Origin: Clostridia bacterium
GTDB lineage: Bacteria > Bacillota_A > Clostridia > UMGS1883
DNA: 31,672 nt
Reading direction: 5' to 3'
NCBI GenBank assembly: GCA_017467965.1
Contig: JAFUJZ010000031.1
Coordinates: 1 to 31,672, forward strand
The notes under the pieces were generated by a model. That model was not told the DNA's origin. It saw only the letters and a list, made by a program, of their open reading frames with translations, and did not search any database. Each line of letters starts with the position of its first letter. The first letter of the stretch is position 1. Shown piece by piece: positions 25,315 to 31,672 of the stretch. Made by a program: the position numbers and the translations under genes.

Positions 25315-25781
25315 TATTCTATCTCCCTTCTGAGCTTTTTTATCCCGGTATAAAACCTGGTTTTTGCGGTATTTTCGCTTATATCAAGCACTTTTCCTAT
25401 TTCAGTAAACGTTAAATCATCACAGCACTTTAAAACAATAACTGCTTTTAAGTTCTCTTCAAGACAATTAATCATACTTTCAAAGTTAAGATGTGAATAA
25501 TCATCCTCCGTAAATCCTCTCTCCATTTTTTCGGGTTCAAGTACTATACAGCGTCCGTTTTTCTTAAGCTGTGTGAGCGCTGTGTTTGCCACTATTGAAT
25601 AAAACCAACACTTTATGCTGTCTTCGTTTCGTATTTTACCCACTGCCTTAAGTGCTTTTATTACACTGTCGTTGACAACATCTTCTGCGTCTTCTCTGTT
25701 TCTCATATATGTATATGCAAACCTGTAAACTCCGTCCAGATTTTCTTCCAAAAACCTCTCAAGCTGTTTTTTCTTCCGCAT
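25314..25781 (-). CDS. ECF sigma-70 factor (SigV-like)
   Basis: 155 residues with region 2 (about 10-75; YRFAYTYMRNREDAEDVVND and WFYSIVANTAL) and region 4 (about 105-152; VIVLKCCDDLTFTEIGKVLD, SENTAKTRFYTGIKKLRRE). No other domains are present, so it is a plain ECF factor. I chose ATG 25781, with GGAGGAG 6 bases upstream; the in-frame codon at 25841 adds 20 residues without a site. It is followed by a coupled RsiV-like anti-sigma gene and an XRE gene. The upstream region has a housekeeping promoter; an autoregulated ECF promoter was not clear. Confidence 0.9.
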   Translation of the reverse strand: MRKKKQLERFLEENLDGVYRFAYTYMRNREDAEDVVNDSVIKALKAVGKIRNEDSIKCWFYSIVANTALTQLKKNGRCIVLEPEKMERGFTEDDYSHLNFESMINCLEENLKAVIVLKCCDDLTFTEIGKVLDISENTAKTRFYTGIKKLRREIE

Positions 25782-25861
25782 TTGTTTCTCCTCCCTATGT
25801 TTTCTAACGGTCCGTTCACCCATTAGACTATTACATAGCAAAAATAGTTTTATCTTTTTTC

Positions 25862-25890
25862 ATTTTATCACACTTTTTCTTTATAGTTAA
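25862..25890 (-). promoter_or_regulatory. Promoter for the ECF sigma operon
   Basis: Minus strand TTAACT (25890-25885), 17-bp spacer, TAAAAT (25867-25862), leaving a leader of about 75 nt before the sigma gene. Confidence 0.5.
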
Positions 25891-25916
25891 GATACAGTAA
25901 AAAATAATTTCTCAAT

Positions 25917-25945
25917 TTGACTTTCACATGATTATGAATTACAAT
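25917..25945 (+). promoter_or_regulatory. Sigma-A promoter for the histidine kinase operon
   Basis: TTGACT (25917-25922), 17-bp spacer, TACAAT (25940-25945). The predicted start near 25952 coincides with the ribosome site GGTGA, so the mRNA leader is only about 10 nt. Confidence 0.65.
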
Positions 25946-25961
25946 TATATTGGTGATGTAT

Positions 25962-27017
25962 ATGAAGAAAAATAGTATACTAAAAAACTCTGCTTATACA
26001 CTTTTGATTTTGAGTTTTGCATTTTTTGCGTCACTCGGTATACAAAATCTTTTTTCGGCACCGAGCCTTGTGCCTGCGGTATTTGTGCTTGCGGTGTTTT
26101 TGATTTCGCTACTCACAAACGGTTATCTGTATGGACTTACGTCCGCATTTATCAGTGTATTGGCAGTTAACTTTGCGTTCACCTTCCCGTTTTTCAAATT
26201 TAATTTTACAATACAAGAAAACGCTGTATCGGCACTTATCATGATAGCGGTTACGACACTTACATGTGCGCTTACAAAAAAAATACAGCATCAGGACGAA
26301 TTACGCAAAGAAAGTGAAATGGAAAAAATGCGTGCCAATCTGCTCCGTGCAATATCTCACGATTTGAGAACGCCTCTCACCACAATTTATGGCTCAGCAT
26401 CAACGATTGCCGACAACTATCCCTCACTTAAAGATGAGGACAAGCTCACGATGCTCAAAGGCATAAAAGAGGATTCCCAGTGGCTTATCCGAATGGTCGA
26501 AAATCTTCTTTCCGTTACAAGATTTGACGCAGGCAACGTTAAGCTCATCAAAAGCTCTATCGTATTAGAAGAACTTATCGACTCCGTTTTATCAAAATTT
26601 CATAAGCGTTATCCCGACGCCAATGTAAATATCGAAATCCCCGAGGATTTTATAACTGTTTTAGCTGACCCTATTCTTATAGAACAGGTTTTAATCAATC
26701 TTTTGGAAAATTCCGTTCAGCATGCAAAAGGCTTTACAAAGATTTCGCTTAAGGTATTCACGCTCGGTAGCAAAGCAATTTTTGAAGTTACCGACGACGG
26801 ACAAGGTATTGACAGCGAAATTTTGAAAAACATTTTTACCTCATTTTCACACACAGGCACCAATGCCGACGGAAAAACTCATTCAATGGGTATTGGGCTT
26901 TCAGTATGTGCCACAATTATCAAAGCGCACGGTGGTTCCATAAGTGCTGAAAACGGAAAAGATTCTGGTGCAATATTCAGATTTACACTTGATTTGGAGG
27001 AGCAAGATGAACAATAA
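25962..27017 (+). CDS. KdpD-like sensor histidine kinase lacking the N-terminal KdpD/USP domains
   Basis: 351 residues. Four membrane segments (about 11-30, 37-53, 57-75, 87-106) match the DUF4118 region of KdpD. Next come HisKA with H-box His133 (RAISHDLRTPLTT) and HATPase_c (NLLENSVQHA, DDGQGID, MGIGLSVCATIIKAHGGS). The cytoplasmic KdpD and universal-stress domains of full KdpD are absent, and no kdpFABC genes lie nearby. I chose ATG 25962, 5 bases after GGTGA. It overlaps the response regulator gene by 11 bases. Confidence 0.9.
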   Translation: MKKNSILKNSAYTLLILSFAFFASLGIQNLFSAPSLVPAVFVLAVFLISLLTNGYLYGLTSAFISVLAVNFAFTFPFFKFNFTIQENAVSALIMIAVTTLTCALTKKIQHQDELRKESEMEKMRANLLRAISHDLRTPLTTIYGSASTIADNYPSLKDEDKLTMLKGIKEDSQWLIRMVENLLSVTRFDAGNVKLIKSSIVLEELIDSVLSKFHKRYPDANVNIEIPEDFITVLADPILIEQVLINLLENSVQHAKGFTKISLKVFTLGSKAIFEVTDDGQGIDSEILKNIFTSFSHTGTNADGKTHSMGIGLSVCATIIKAHGGSISAENGKDSGAIFRFTLDLEEQDEQ

Positions 27018-27711
27018 ATACAAAATACTTTTAATTGAAGATGAATTAAATATTTCTCGTTTTGTAACAGCACTCCTTGAGGCGAATGACTACAAAGTAA
27101 TCAATGCCGACACTGCAGAAAAAGGTTTTTTGATGTTTTCGTCACATCACCCTGACCTTGTTGTTCTTGACTTAGGTCTTCCCGACCGCGACGGCACTCT
27201 TCTTTTATCCGACATTCGCAAATCCTCTGCTATTCCCGTAATGGTGCTTTCTGCTCGCAGTGACGAATCCGATAAGGTAGCCGCTCTTGATGCAGGTGCA
27301 AATGACTATGTTACAAAGCCCTTCGGTGCACAGGAATTTGCAGCAAGAATACGCAGTATTCTCCGTTCCAACCGACACAGTGCAGAGGAAGGAAAGCTCC
27401 CCGGAGGAAAGTTTACATCAGGTGATATGATAATTGATTACGATGCAAGAAAGTTTTATGTATCAGATAATGAAATCAAGCTTACACAGACCGAGTTCAA
27501 TATCATCGCACTTTTAAGCGAACATTTTGGAAAGGTTATGACATATGCCTCCATATCCAAGGAAATCTGGGGATTTTTTGATTCCGGAAGCACAAAAAAA
27601 TTGCAAGTTAACATGGCAAATATTCGCAAGAAGTTGGCCTTAAAGCCCGGCGATAACAAGTATATTTCAAACGAATTGGGCGTAGGCTACAGGATGCACT
27701 CCGACAATTGA
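27007..27711 (+). CDS. OmpR/KdpE-like response regulator
   Basis: 234 residues. The receiver domain has acidic Glu11/Asp12, phospho-acceptor Asp55 (VVLDLGLPD) and the VTKPFG lysine. The C-terminal winged helix (KLTQTEFNIIALLSEHFGKV, then NIRKKLALKPGDNKYISNELGVGYRM) is of the OmpR/PhoB class and closest in feel to KdpE. GGAGG lies 6 bases before ATG 27007, within the kinase gene. It is phosphorylated by the upstream kinase and likely regulates unknown ion or stress genes. Confidence 0.92.
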   Translation: MNNKYKILLIEDELNISRFVTALLEANDYKVINADTAEKGFLMFSSHHPDLVVLDLGLPDRDGTLLLSDIRKSSAIPVMVLSARSDESDKVAALDAGANDYVTKPFGAQEFAARIRSILRSNRHSAEEGKLPGGKFTSGDMIIDYDARKFYVSDNEIKLTQTEFNIIALLSEHFGKVMTYASISKEIWGFFDSGSTKKLQVNMANIRKKLALKPGDNKYISNELGVGYRMHSDN

Positions 27712-27761
27712 TATTTATCAAAATTGGTTTTTCAATTCTGAACAATTTTTTCTATCCCCTC

Positions 27762-27806
27762 AAAAAGGTGGTGTAAAAAACAATGTATTTTTTACACCAC
27801 CTTTTT
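27762..27806 (+). terminator. Intrinsic terminator after the two-component operon
   Basis: Perfect 19-bp arms (27762-27780/27788-27806) with a 7-base loop and T-rich ending, 50 bases after the response regulator stop. Confidence 0.85.
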
Positions 27807-27873
27807 CTTTACACAGATTTAACATAAGAGGTCGGATTTTACCCAATCTTTACTGTTTTTTTACCTATCCCCA

Positions 27874-27882
27874 TGTTAGAAT
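27874..27882 (+). promoter_or_regulatory. Extended -10 promoter for the Na/Pi cotransporter gene
   Basis: TGTTAGAAT with extended TG; no good -35 at 17 bp. Confidence 0.4.
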
Positions 27883-27934
27883 ATTATTGGTTAATTTAGC
27901 AAAAGATAAAGTAAGAAAGAAAGGGTTAAAAAAC

Positions 27935-29707
27935 ATGATACAAGATTTATTAGGTTTTGATCTTTTAGGTCTCATCGGTGGTTTGTGTTTGTTCCTCTTT
28001 GGTATGAGCCTTATGGGCGAAGCTTTGGAGAGACGCGCAGGCGACAAACTCAGTGCCCTTATCGGTCGTCTTACAGACAACCGCATTATGGGCTTTTTAA
28101 CAGGTTTGGGTGTAACTGCAATTATTCAGTCATCCTCTGCTACAACAGTTATGGTTGTAGGTTTTGTTAACTCAGGTATTATGACGCTCAAGCAGTCTAT
28201 CGGCGTAATCATGGGCGCCAACATCGGTACAACAGTTACTGCATGGATTTTGAGCCTTAACGGCATTGGCGATGGTGCATCTGCCGTGCTCGAGCTTTTC
28301 AAGCCCAGCACATTCACGCCTCTCCTTGCTCTTGCAGGCGTTGTTTTGTTTATGTTCATGAAGAGCAGCAAAAGCAAAGACACAGGTATAATTCTCCTTG
28401 GCTTTGCAACACTTATGTTCGGTATGGATGCGATGAGCGATTCCGTTTCTGCTCTCCGTGACAACGAAGCATTTTGCAGTATGCTCACAATGTTCTCCGA
28501 GCCTATCTTGGGTGTTCTCGCAGGTGCAATTTTAACAGCAATCATTCAGTCATCCTCCGCATCTGTAGGTATCCTTCAGGCACTTACAACAACCGGTGCG
28601 GTAACATACGGTGCGGCTCTCCCCATTATCATGGGACAGAATATCGGTACATGTATCACAGCGGTGCTTTCTTCCGTTGGCGCTAACCGTAACGCAAAGC
28701 GAGTTGCTGTTGTACATCTTTCGTTCAACGTTATAGGTACGGCAATTCTCCTTACAGTACTTTACATTGTACGTGGAATATTCGCGCCTCAGCTCTCTAT
28801 GGCAGCTGACTACGTAGGTATTTCTGTTGCACATACATGCTTCAACGTGATTTGCACTTTGATTCTTCTTCCCTGTGCAGGACTTCTTGAAAAGCTTGCA
28901 TGTAAGCTTATTCCCGATGCAAAGGTTCAGGAAGCTACAACAGAGCTTGACGAAAGACTTCTTGCAACACCTTCTATCGCTCTTGAACGTTGTTATCAGT
29001 ATACAGAAGAAATGGCATACTGTGCTGTATCTTCATTGAGAAAGAGTATTGATACTATCGACAATTATACAGATGCCACGGCAGAAGAACTTTTTGAAAA
29101 TGAAACAAAGGTTGACCATTACGAAGATGTTATTGGTAACTTCCTTGTAAAGCTTTCTGCACATAATCTTGATGACTCCGACAGCATCCGTGTTGCTCGT
29201 CTCTTAAAGGTTATCGGTGACTTAGAACGTATTTCTGACCACAGTATCAACATAGTAAAATCTGCAGAAGAAATCAAAAACAAGCAGATTAAGTTCTCTG
29301 AATCTGCTCAGGGCGAAATCAAAGTTTTGAGTGACGCAATAAACGAAATCCTCACTCTTACTATCAAGGCATTTACTGAAAATGACCTTAATGCAGCTCA
29401 CCAGGTAGAACCCTTAGAGCAGACAATTGACAAGCTCAAGGAGGAAATGCACCTTCGTCACATCTACCGTTTGCAGAACGGCAGATGCAGTATCGAAACA
29501 GGCTTTGTACTCTCCGACCTTCTCACAAACTTAGAACGTGTTTCTGACCACTGCTCCAATATTGCAGGTTGTATGATTGAAACAAGCCACAACAACATGA
29601 ATCTTCATGAAGGTTTGAGAGCTTTCAAGGCTGAAGATCCTCAGTTCCTTGAATCTTATAAGAAATATCTTAAGCAGTATACTCTCCCCGAAATGAGAAA
29701 GAACTAA
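27935..29707 (+). CDS. Na/Pi cotransporter family protein with C-terminal PhoU-like domain
   Basis: 590 residues. The N-terminal half is the NptA/Na_Pi_cotrans membrane domain with its inverted repeats: QSSSATT (65-71) and QSSSAS (205-210) are the paired QSSS motifs of the sodium-phosphate family. From about residue 355 the protein becomes soluble and helical and resembles PhoU domains (ATEELFENETKVDHYEDVIGN, LERISDHSINI, LERVSDHCSNIAG). Such fusions import phosphate or related anions with sodium. I chose ATG 27935; the ribosome site (GAAAGG about 9 bases upstream) is moderate. It is single-gene with a strong terminator. Confidence 0.9.
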   Translation: MIQDLLGFDLLGLIGGLCLFLFGMSLMGEALERRAGDKLSALIGRLTDNRIMGFLTGLGVTAIIQSSSATTVMVVGFVNSGIMTLKQSIGVIMGANIGTTVTAWILSLNGIGDGASAVLELFKPSTFTPLLALAGVVLFMFMKSSKSKDTGIILLGFATLMFGMDAMSDSVSALRDNEAFCSMLTMFSEPILGVLAGAILTAIIQSSSASVGILQALTTTGAVTYGAALPIIMGQNIGTCITAVLSSVGANRNAKRVAVVHLSFNVIGTAILLTVLYIVRGIFAPQLSMAADYVGISVAHTCFNVICTLILLPCAGLLEKLACKLIPDAKVQEATTELDERLLATPSIALERCYQYTEEMAYCAVSSLRKSIDTIDNYTDATAEELFENETKVDHYEDVIGNFLVKLSAHNLDDSDSIRVARLLKVIGDLERISDHSINIVKSAEEIKNKQIKFSESAQGEIKVLSDAINEILTLTIKAFTENDLNAAHQVEPLEQTIDKLKEEMHLRHIYRLQNGRCSIETGFVLSDLLTNLERVSDHCSNIAGCMIETSHNNMNLHEGLRAFKAEDPQFLESYKKYLKQYTLPEMRKN

Positions 29708-29715
29708 TTACACAT

Positions 29716-29743
29716 AAAAAAGACGCTATAAAGCGTCTTTTTT
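29716..29743 (+). terminator. Intrinsic terminator after the Na/Pi gene
   Basis: AAAAAAGACGCT / AGCGTCTTTTTT stem with a 4-base loop and U-tract. Confidence 0.88.
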
Positions 29744-29744
29744 A

Positions 29745-29773
29745 TTGTCTTTACACCTTTTCTATGCTATACT
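29745..29773 (+). promoter_or_regulatory. Promoter for the EamA transporter
   Basis: TTGTCT (29745-29750), 17-bp spacer, TATACT (29768-29773) with extended TG at 29765-29766, immediately after the preceding terminator. Confidence 0.65.
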
Positions 29774-29793
29774 TATCCAAAAGGAGCGGAGTT

Positions 29794-30669
29794 ATGAGCT
29801 ATATCAAAAAACATCCTATTATTATGATTATTGTCGGCGTTTTCGGCATATCATTATCATCAATATTTGTAAAATATTCTTCTGCACCGTCATCGGTTAC
29901 GGCAATGTACCGTCTTTTGTGGACTATTCTGCTCCAAAGCCCGGTTGTTTTTGCATCACGTCCACTACGTACAGAGCTTTTAGGCACAAAACCCAAAACT
30001 ACACTACTTTGCTCTCTGTCGGGGCTTTTTCTTGCAATACATTTTGTTTTGTGGTTTGAATCACTCAACCACACCTCTGTTGCCTCTTCTACGACGATAG
30101 TTTGTACCGAGGTTATATGGGTATCCTTAGGCTACTGCTTACTTATGAAAGGGCATATCCCCTTTAAAGCAATCATTGCAATTATAGCAACTCTTTTAGG
30201 CAGTATGCTTATCGCCCTCTCACAATCATCTGACAAAGCACATTTGTATGGGGTTATACTGGCGTTACTTGCAGCCATTGCCGTTGCGGTATATATGCTC
30301 ATAGGAAGGGTTGTCCGCACCAATACGTCCACAACGGTATATACATATATTGTCTACTCGGTTTGTACCCTAACACTTATAATTATATGTATTATTCAGC
30401 AGATTAATCCGTTCAAATATGGTGCTAACCCTGTTTTCATCGGTTTGCTGCTTGCTGTTTTTTCAACAATATTAGGTCACAGTATTTTTTCCTGGTGTCT
30501 TAAGTATTTTTCACCATCATTTGTATCGGCATCAAAATTATGTGAGCCTGTCGTAGCCGCAATACTTGCTGCAATACTTTTTGCCGAAATCCCCCACCCT
30601 GTTCAGCTGACAGGCGGAGCACTTATCTTAGGTGGTGTTTATTATTATTCAAGATTAGAAAACAAATGA
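29794..30669 (+). CDS. EamA/DMT family transporter
   Basis: 291 residues with about ten hydrophobic segments forming two EamA repeats: the first contains FGISLSSIFVKYSSAPSS and LWFESLNHTSVAS, the second HSIFSWCLKYFSPSFVSASK and EPVVAAILAAILFAE. DMT proteins export or import metabolites such as amino acids; the substrate cannot be inferred. I chose ATG 29794, 7 bases after AAGGAG; an in-frame ATG at 29764 lies within the -10 region. It has its own promoter and terminator. Confidence 0.88.
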   Translation: MSYIKKHPIIMIIVGVFGISLSSIFVKYSSAPSSVTAMYRLLWTILLQSPVVFASRPLRTELLGTKPKTTLLCSLSGLFLAIHFVLWFESLNHTSVASSTTIVCTEVIWVSLGYCLLMKGHIPFKAIIAIIATLLGSMLIALSQSSDKAHLYGVILALLAAIAVAVYMLIGRVVRTNTSTTVYTYIVYSVCTLTLIIICIIQQINPFKYGANPVFIGLLLAVFSTILGHSIFSWCLKYFSPSFVSASKLCEPVVAAILAAILFAEIPHPVQLTGGALILGGVYYYSRLENK

Positions 30670-30685
30670 ATAAGATTACGTACTA

Positions 30686-30717
30686 AAATCCGAACCCATT
30701 GCAATGGGTTCGGATTT
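30686..30717. terminator. Bidirectional terminator (perfect 32-bp palindrome)
   Basis: AAATCCGAACCCATTG and its exact complement, with A/T runs either side, between the convergent EamA and collagen-like genes. Confidence 0.85.
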
Positions 30718-30762
30718 GTTTTATCTGATTATTATAGCATTTGATATTTCTTTATAAAGAAA

Positions 30763-31672
30763 CTAACTAATTTGAGTTATAACCAGATGTGCTGAAACAG
30801 GTCTGGTTCCTCCGGCAAGCGGAGTAATTGTAAGAGCTGCCGCATTGCCTGCAGGATTTCGTACCGTCAAAATGGAATTAATGGTAGTTGTTGTTACAAT
30901 AGCCATTCCTATAATTTGCGAGGTGCCTGTTGCACGACCCACTACCGTATATGCCAAATCTGCACCGTTCAAAGTCAGTATTAATTGTCCCGCTTCGGTT
31001 ACACTTACCTGAAACAGTATCTGATAAGTTCCAATTTGTGTTAGGTTAAAAGAACTGGGGCCGGTTCTGACGATATCGGAACCACTGTTAGGACCATCCT
31101 GCGGAAAACTAACATCTGTGCCCGGTGCTACCGTAGCTGAGTTATCTGGCGGCATTAACGCATAAAAATCAGCAAAGTTTAAGACGCCTCCTGCTTCACC
31201 TTGGGGACCGGTTTCTCCAATTGGTCCCTGCGGTCCGACCGGACCTTGAGGACCGGTTGCGCCTGTTTCACCTATGGGTCCCTGAGGACCTACAGGCCCT
31301 TGGGGTCCTGTTGCACCGGTTGGGCCTATGGGTCCCTGGGGACCGGCGGGGCCTGTTTCGCCTATGGGCCCCTGAGGACCTACGGGCCCTTGGGGTCCTG
31401 TTGCACCGGTCTCACCTATGGGTCCCTGGGGACCGGTGGGGCCTGTTTCGCCTATGGGTCCCTGAGGGCCGGTGGGGCCTGCAGGTCCTGTTTCGCCTAT
31501 AGGACCCTGGGGACCGGTGGAGCCTGTTTCACCTATGGGTCCCTGAGGACCAGTGGGGCCTGCAGGTCCTGTTTCTCCTATAGGTCCTTGGGGGCCAGCG
31601 GAGCCTGTTTCGCCTATGGGTCCCTGAGGACCGGTGGGGCCTGCAGGTCCTGTTTCGCCTATAGGACCCTGG
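30763..31672 (-). CDS. Collagen-like exosporium/surface protein, partial (5' end beyond the window)
   Basis: The minus frame is open from the window edge to the stop, about 302 residues, and the N terminus is missing. About 158 residues are Gly-X-Y collagen repeats built on [10 protein letters not shown], alternating with GPTG, GPAG and GATG, written as a DNA minisatellite (31198-31672). Next comes [20 protein letters not shown] and a C-terminal globular domain ([40 protein letters not shown]) of the BclA/TNF-like fold seen on exosporium filaments. A start at an internal ATG (31155) would exclude the collagen part and is rejected. It is probably a spore or cell surface filament protein. Confidence 0.88.
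   Translation of the reverse strand, partial: QGPIGETGPAGPTGPQGPIGETGSAGPQGPIGETGPAGPTGPQGPIGETGSTGPQGPIGETGPAGPTGPQGPIGETGPTGPQGPIGETGATGPQGPVGPQGPIGETGPAGPQGPIGPTGATGPQGPVGPQGPIGETGATGPQGPVGPQGPIGETGPQGEAGGVLNFADFYALMPPDNSATVAPGTDVSFPQDGPNSGSDIVRTGPSSFNLTQIGTYQILFQVSVTEAGQLILTLNGADLAYTVVGRATGTSQIIGMAIVTTTTINSILTVRNPAGNAAALTITPLAGGTRPVSAHLVITQIS

Noticed and set aside
25782..25861. Autoregulatory ECF promoter (AAC...GTC) before the sigma gene
   Set aside because: The best AAC/GTC pair has a spacing near 18, too long for a confident call; a housekeeping promoter fits better.
31198..31672. CRISPR or intergenic satellite
   Set aside because: The repeat is in frame throughout as Gly-X-Y collagen on the minus strand.

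Overview
The window is low-GC DNA from a bacterium of the Firmicutes, most likely an uncultivated gut or anaerobic Clostridia (Oscillospiraceae-like). The evidence is AGGAGG-type ribosome binding sites, sigma-A promoters with 17-bp spacers, dense U-tailed hairpin terminators, a split transketolase, the cysE-cysS-mrnC order, an RsiV-type anti-sigma factor, and a BclA-like collagen/exosporium protein that suggests sporulation. I saw no rRNA, tRNA, CRISPR array, transposase or phage genes.

Layout. 1-326 is non-coding with a tetranucleotide microsatellite and REP-like inverted repeats. 327-2000 (-) is a cytosolic GH13 alpha-amylase-type enzyme, divergent from a TetR regulator (2180-2713); their two promoters abut. 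2950-7346 (-) is a housekeeping block: cysE, a structured gap, then cysS, mrnC and the two transketolase subunits, coupled by ATGA overlaps. 7485-16115 (-) holds two very large tandem paralogous secreted proteins (signal peptide, DNRLRE domain, MucBP-like domain, BNR_4 beta-propeller, LamG-like domain, carbohydrate-binding-like module), probably polysaccharide-degrading. 16220-16969 is birA, convergent with a small Cys-rich protein.

17260-20959 (+) encodes an aconitase-family hydratase and an NADP-isocitrate dehydrogenase of the eukaryote-like type, probably acting together from citrate to 2-oxoglutarate. Between them lies a striking array of about ten short hairpins joined by a conserved ATGATAT linker that inverts to ATATCAT halfway through. 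Next come an SDR/epimerase-like oxidoreductase (-), msrA and a DUF975 membrane protein (+), and a lipoprotein (-) divergent from an XRE repressor-like gene. Two matching palindromic operators sit in the lipoprotein/XRE gap, one inside the spacer of a perfect consensus promoter.

24241-25781 (-) is an ECF sigma / RsiV-like anti-sigma / XRE operon, divergent from a KdpD-like short histidine kinase and KdpE-like response regulator (+). The right end carries a Na/Pi-cotransporter-PhoU fusion, an EamA transporter, and the 3' part of a collagen-like surface protein gene that runs off the window.

The observations most worth following are the hairpin array (19507-19725), the XRE/lipoprotein operator architecture (23896-23949), the tandem propeller enzymes, and two structured intergenic elements (2739-2850 and 6563-6683) that share ordered sequence blocks and may belong to one repeat family.
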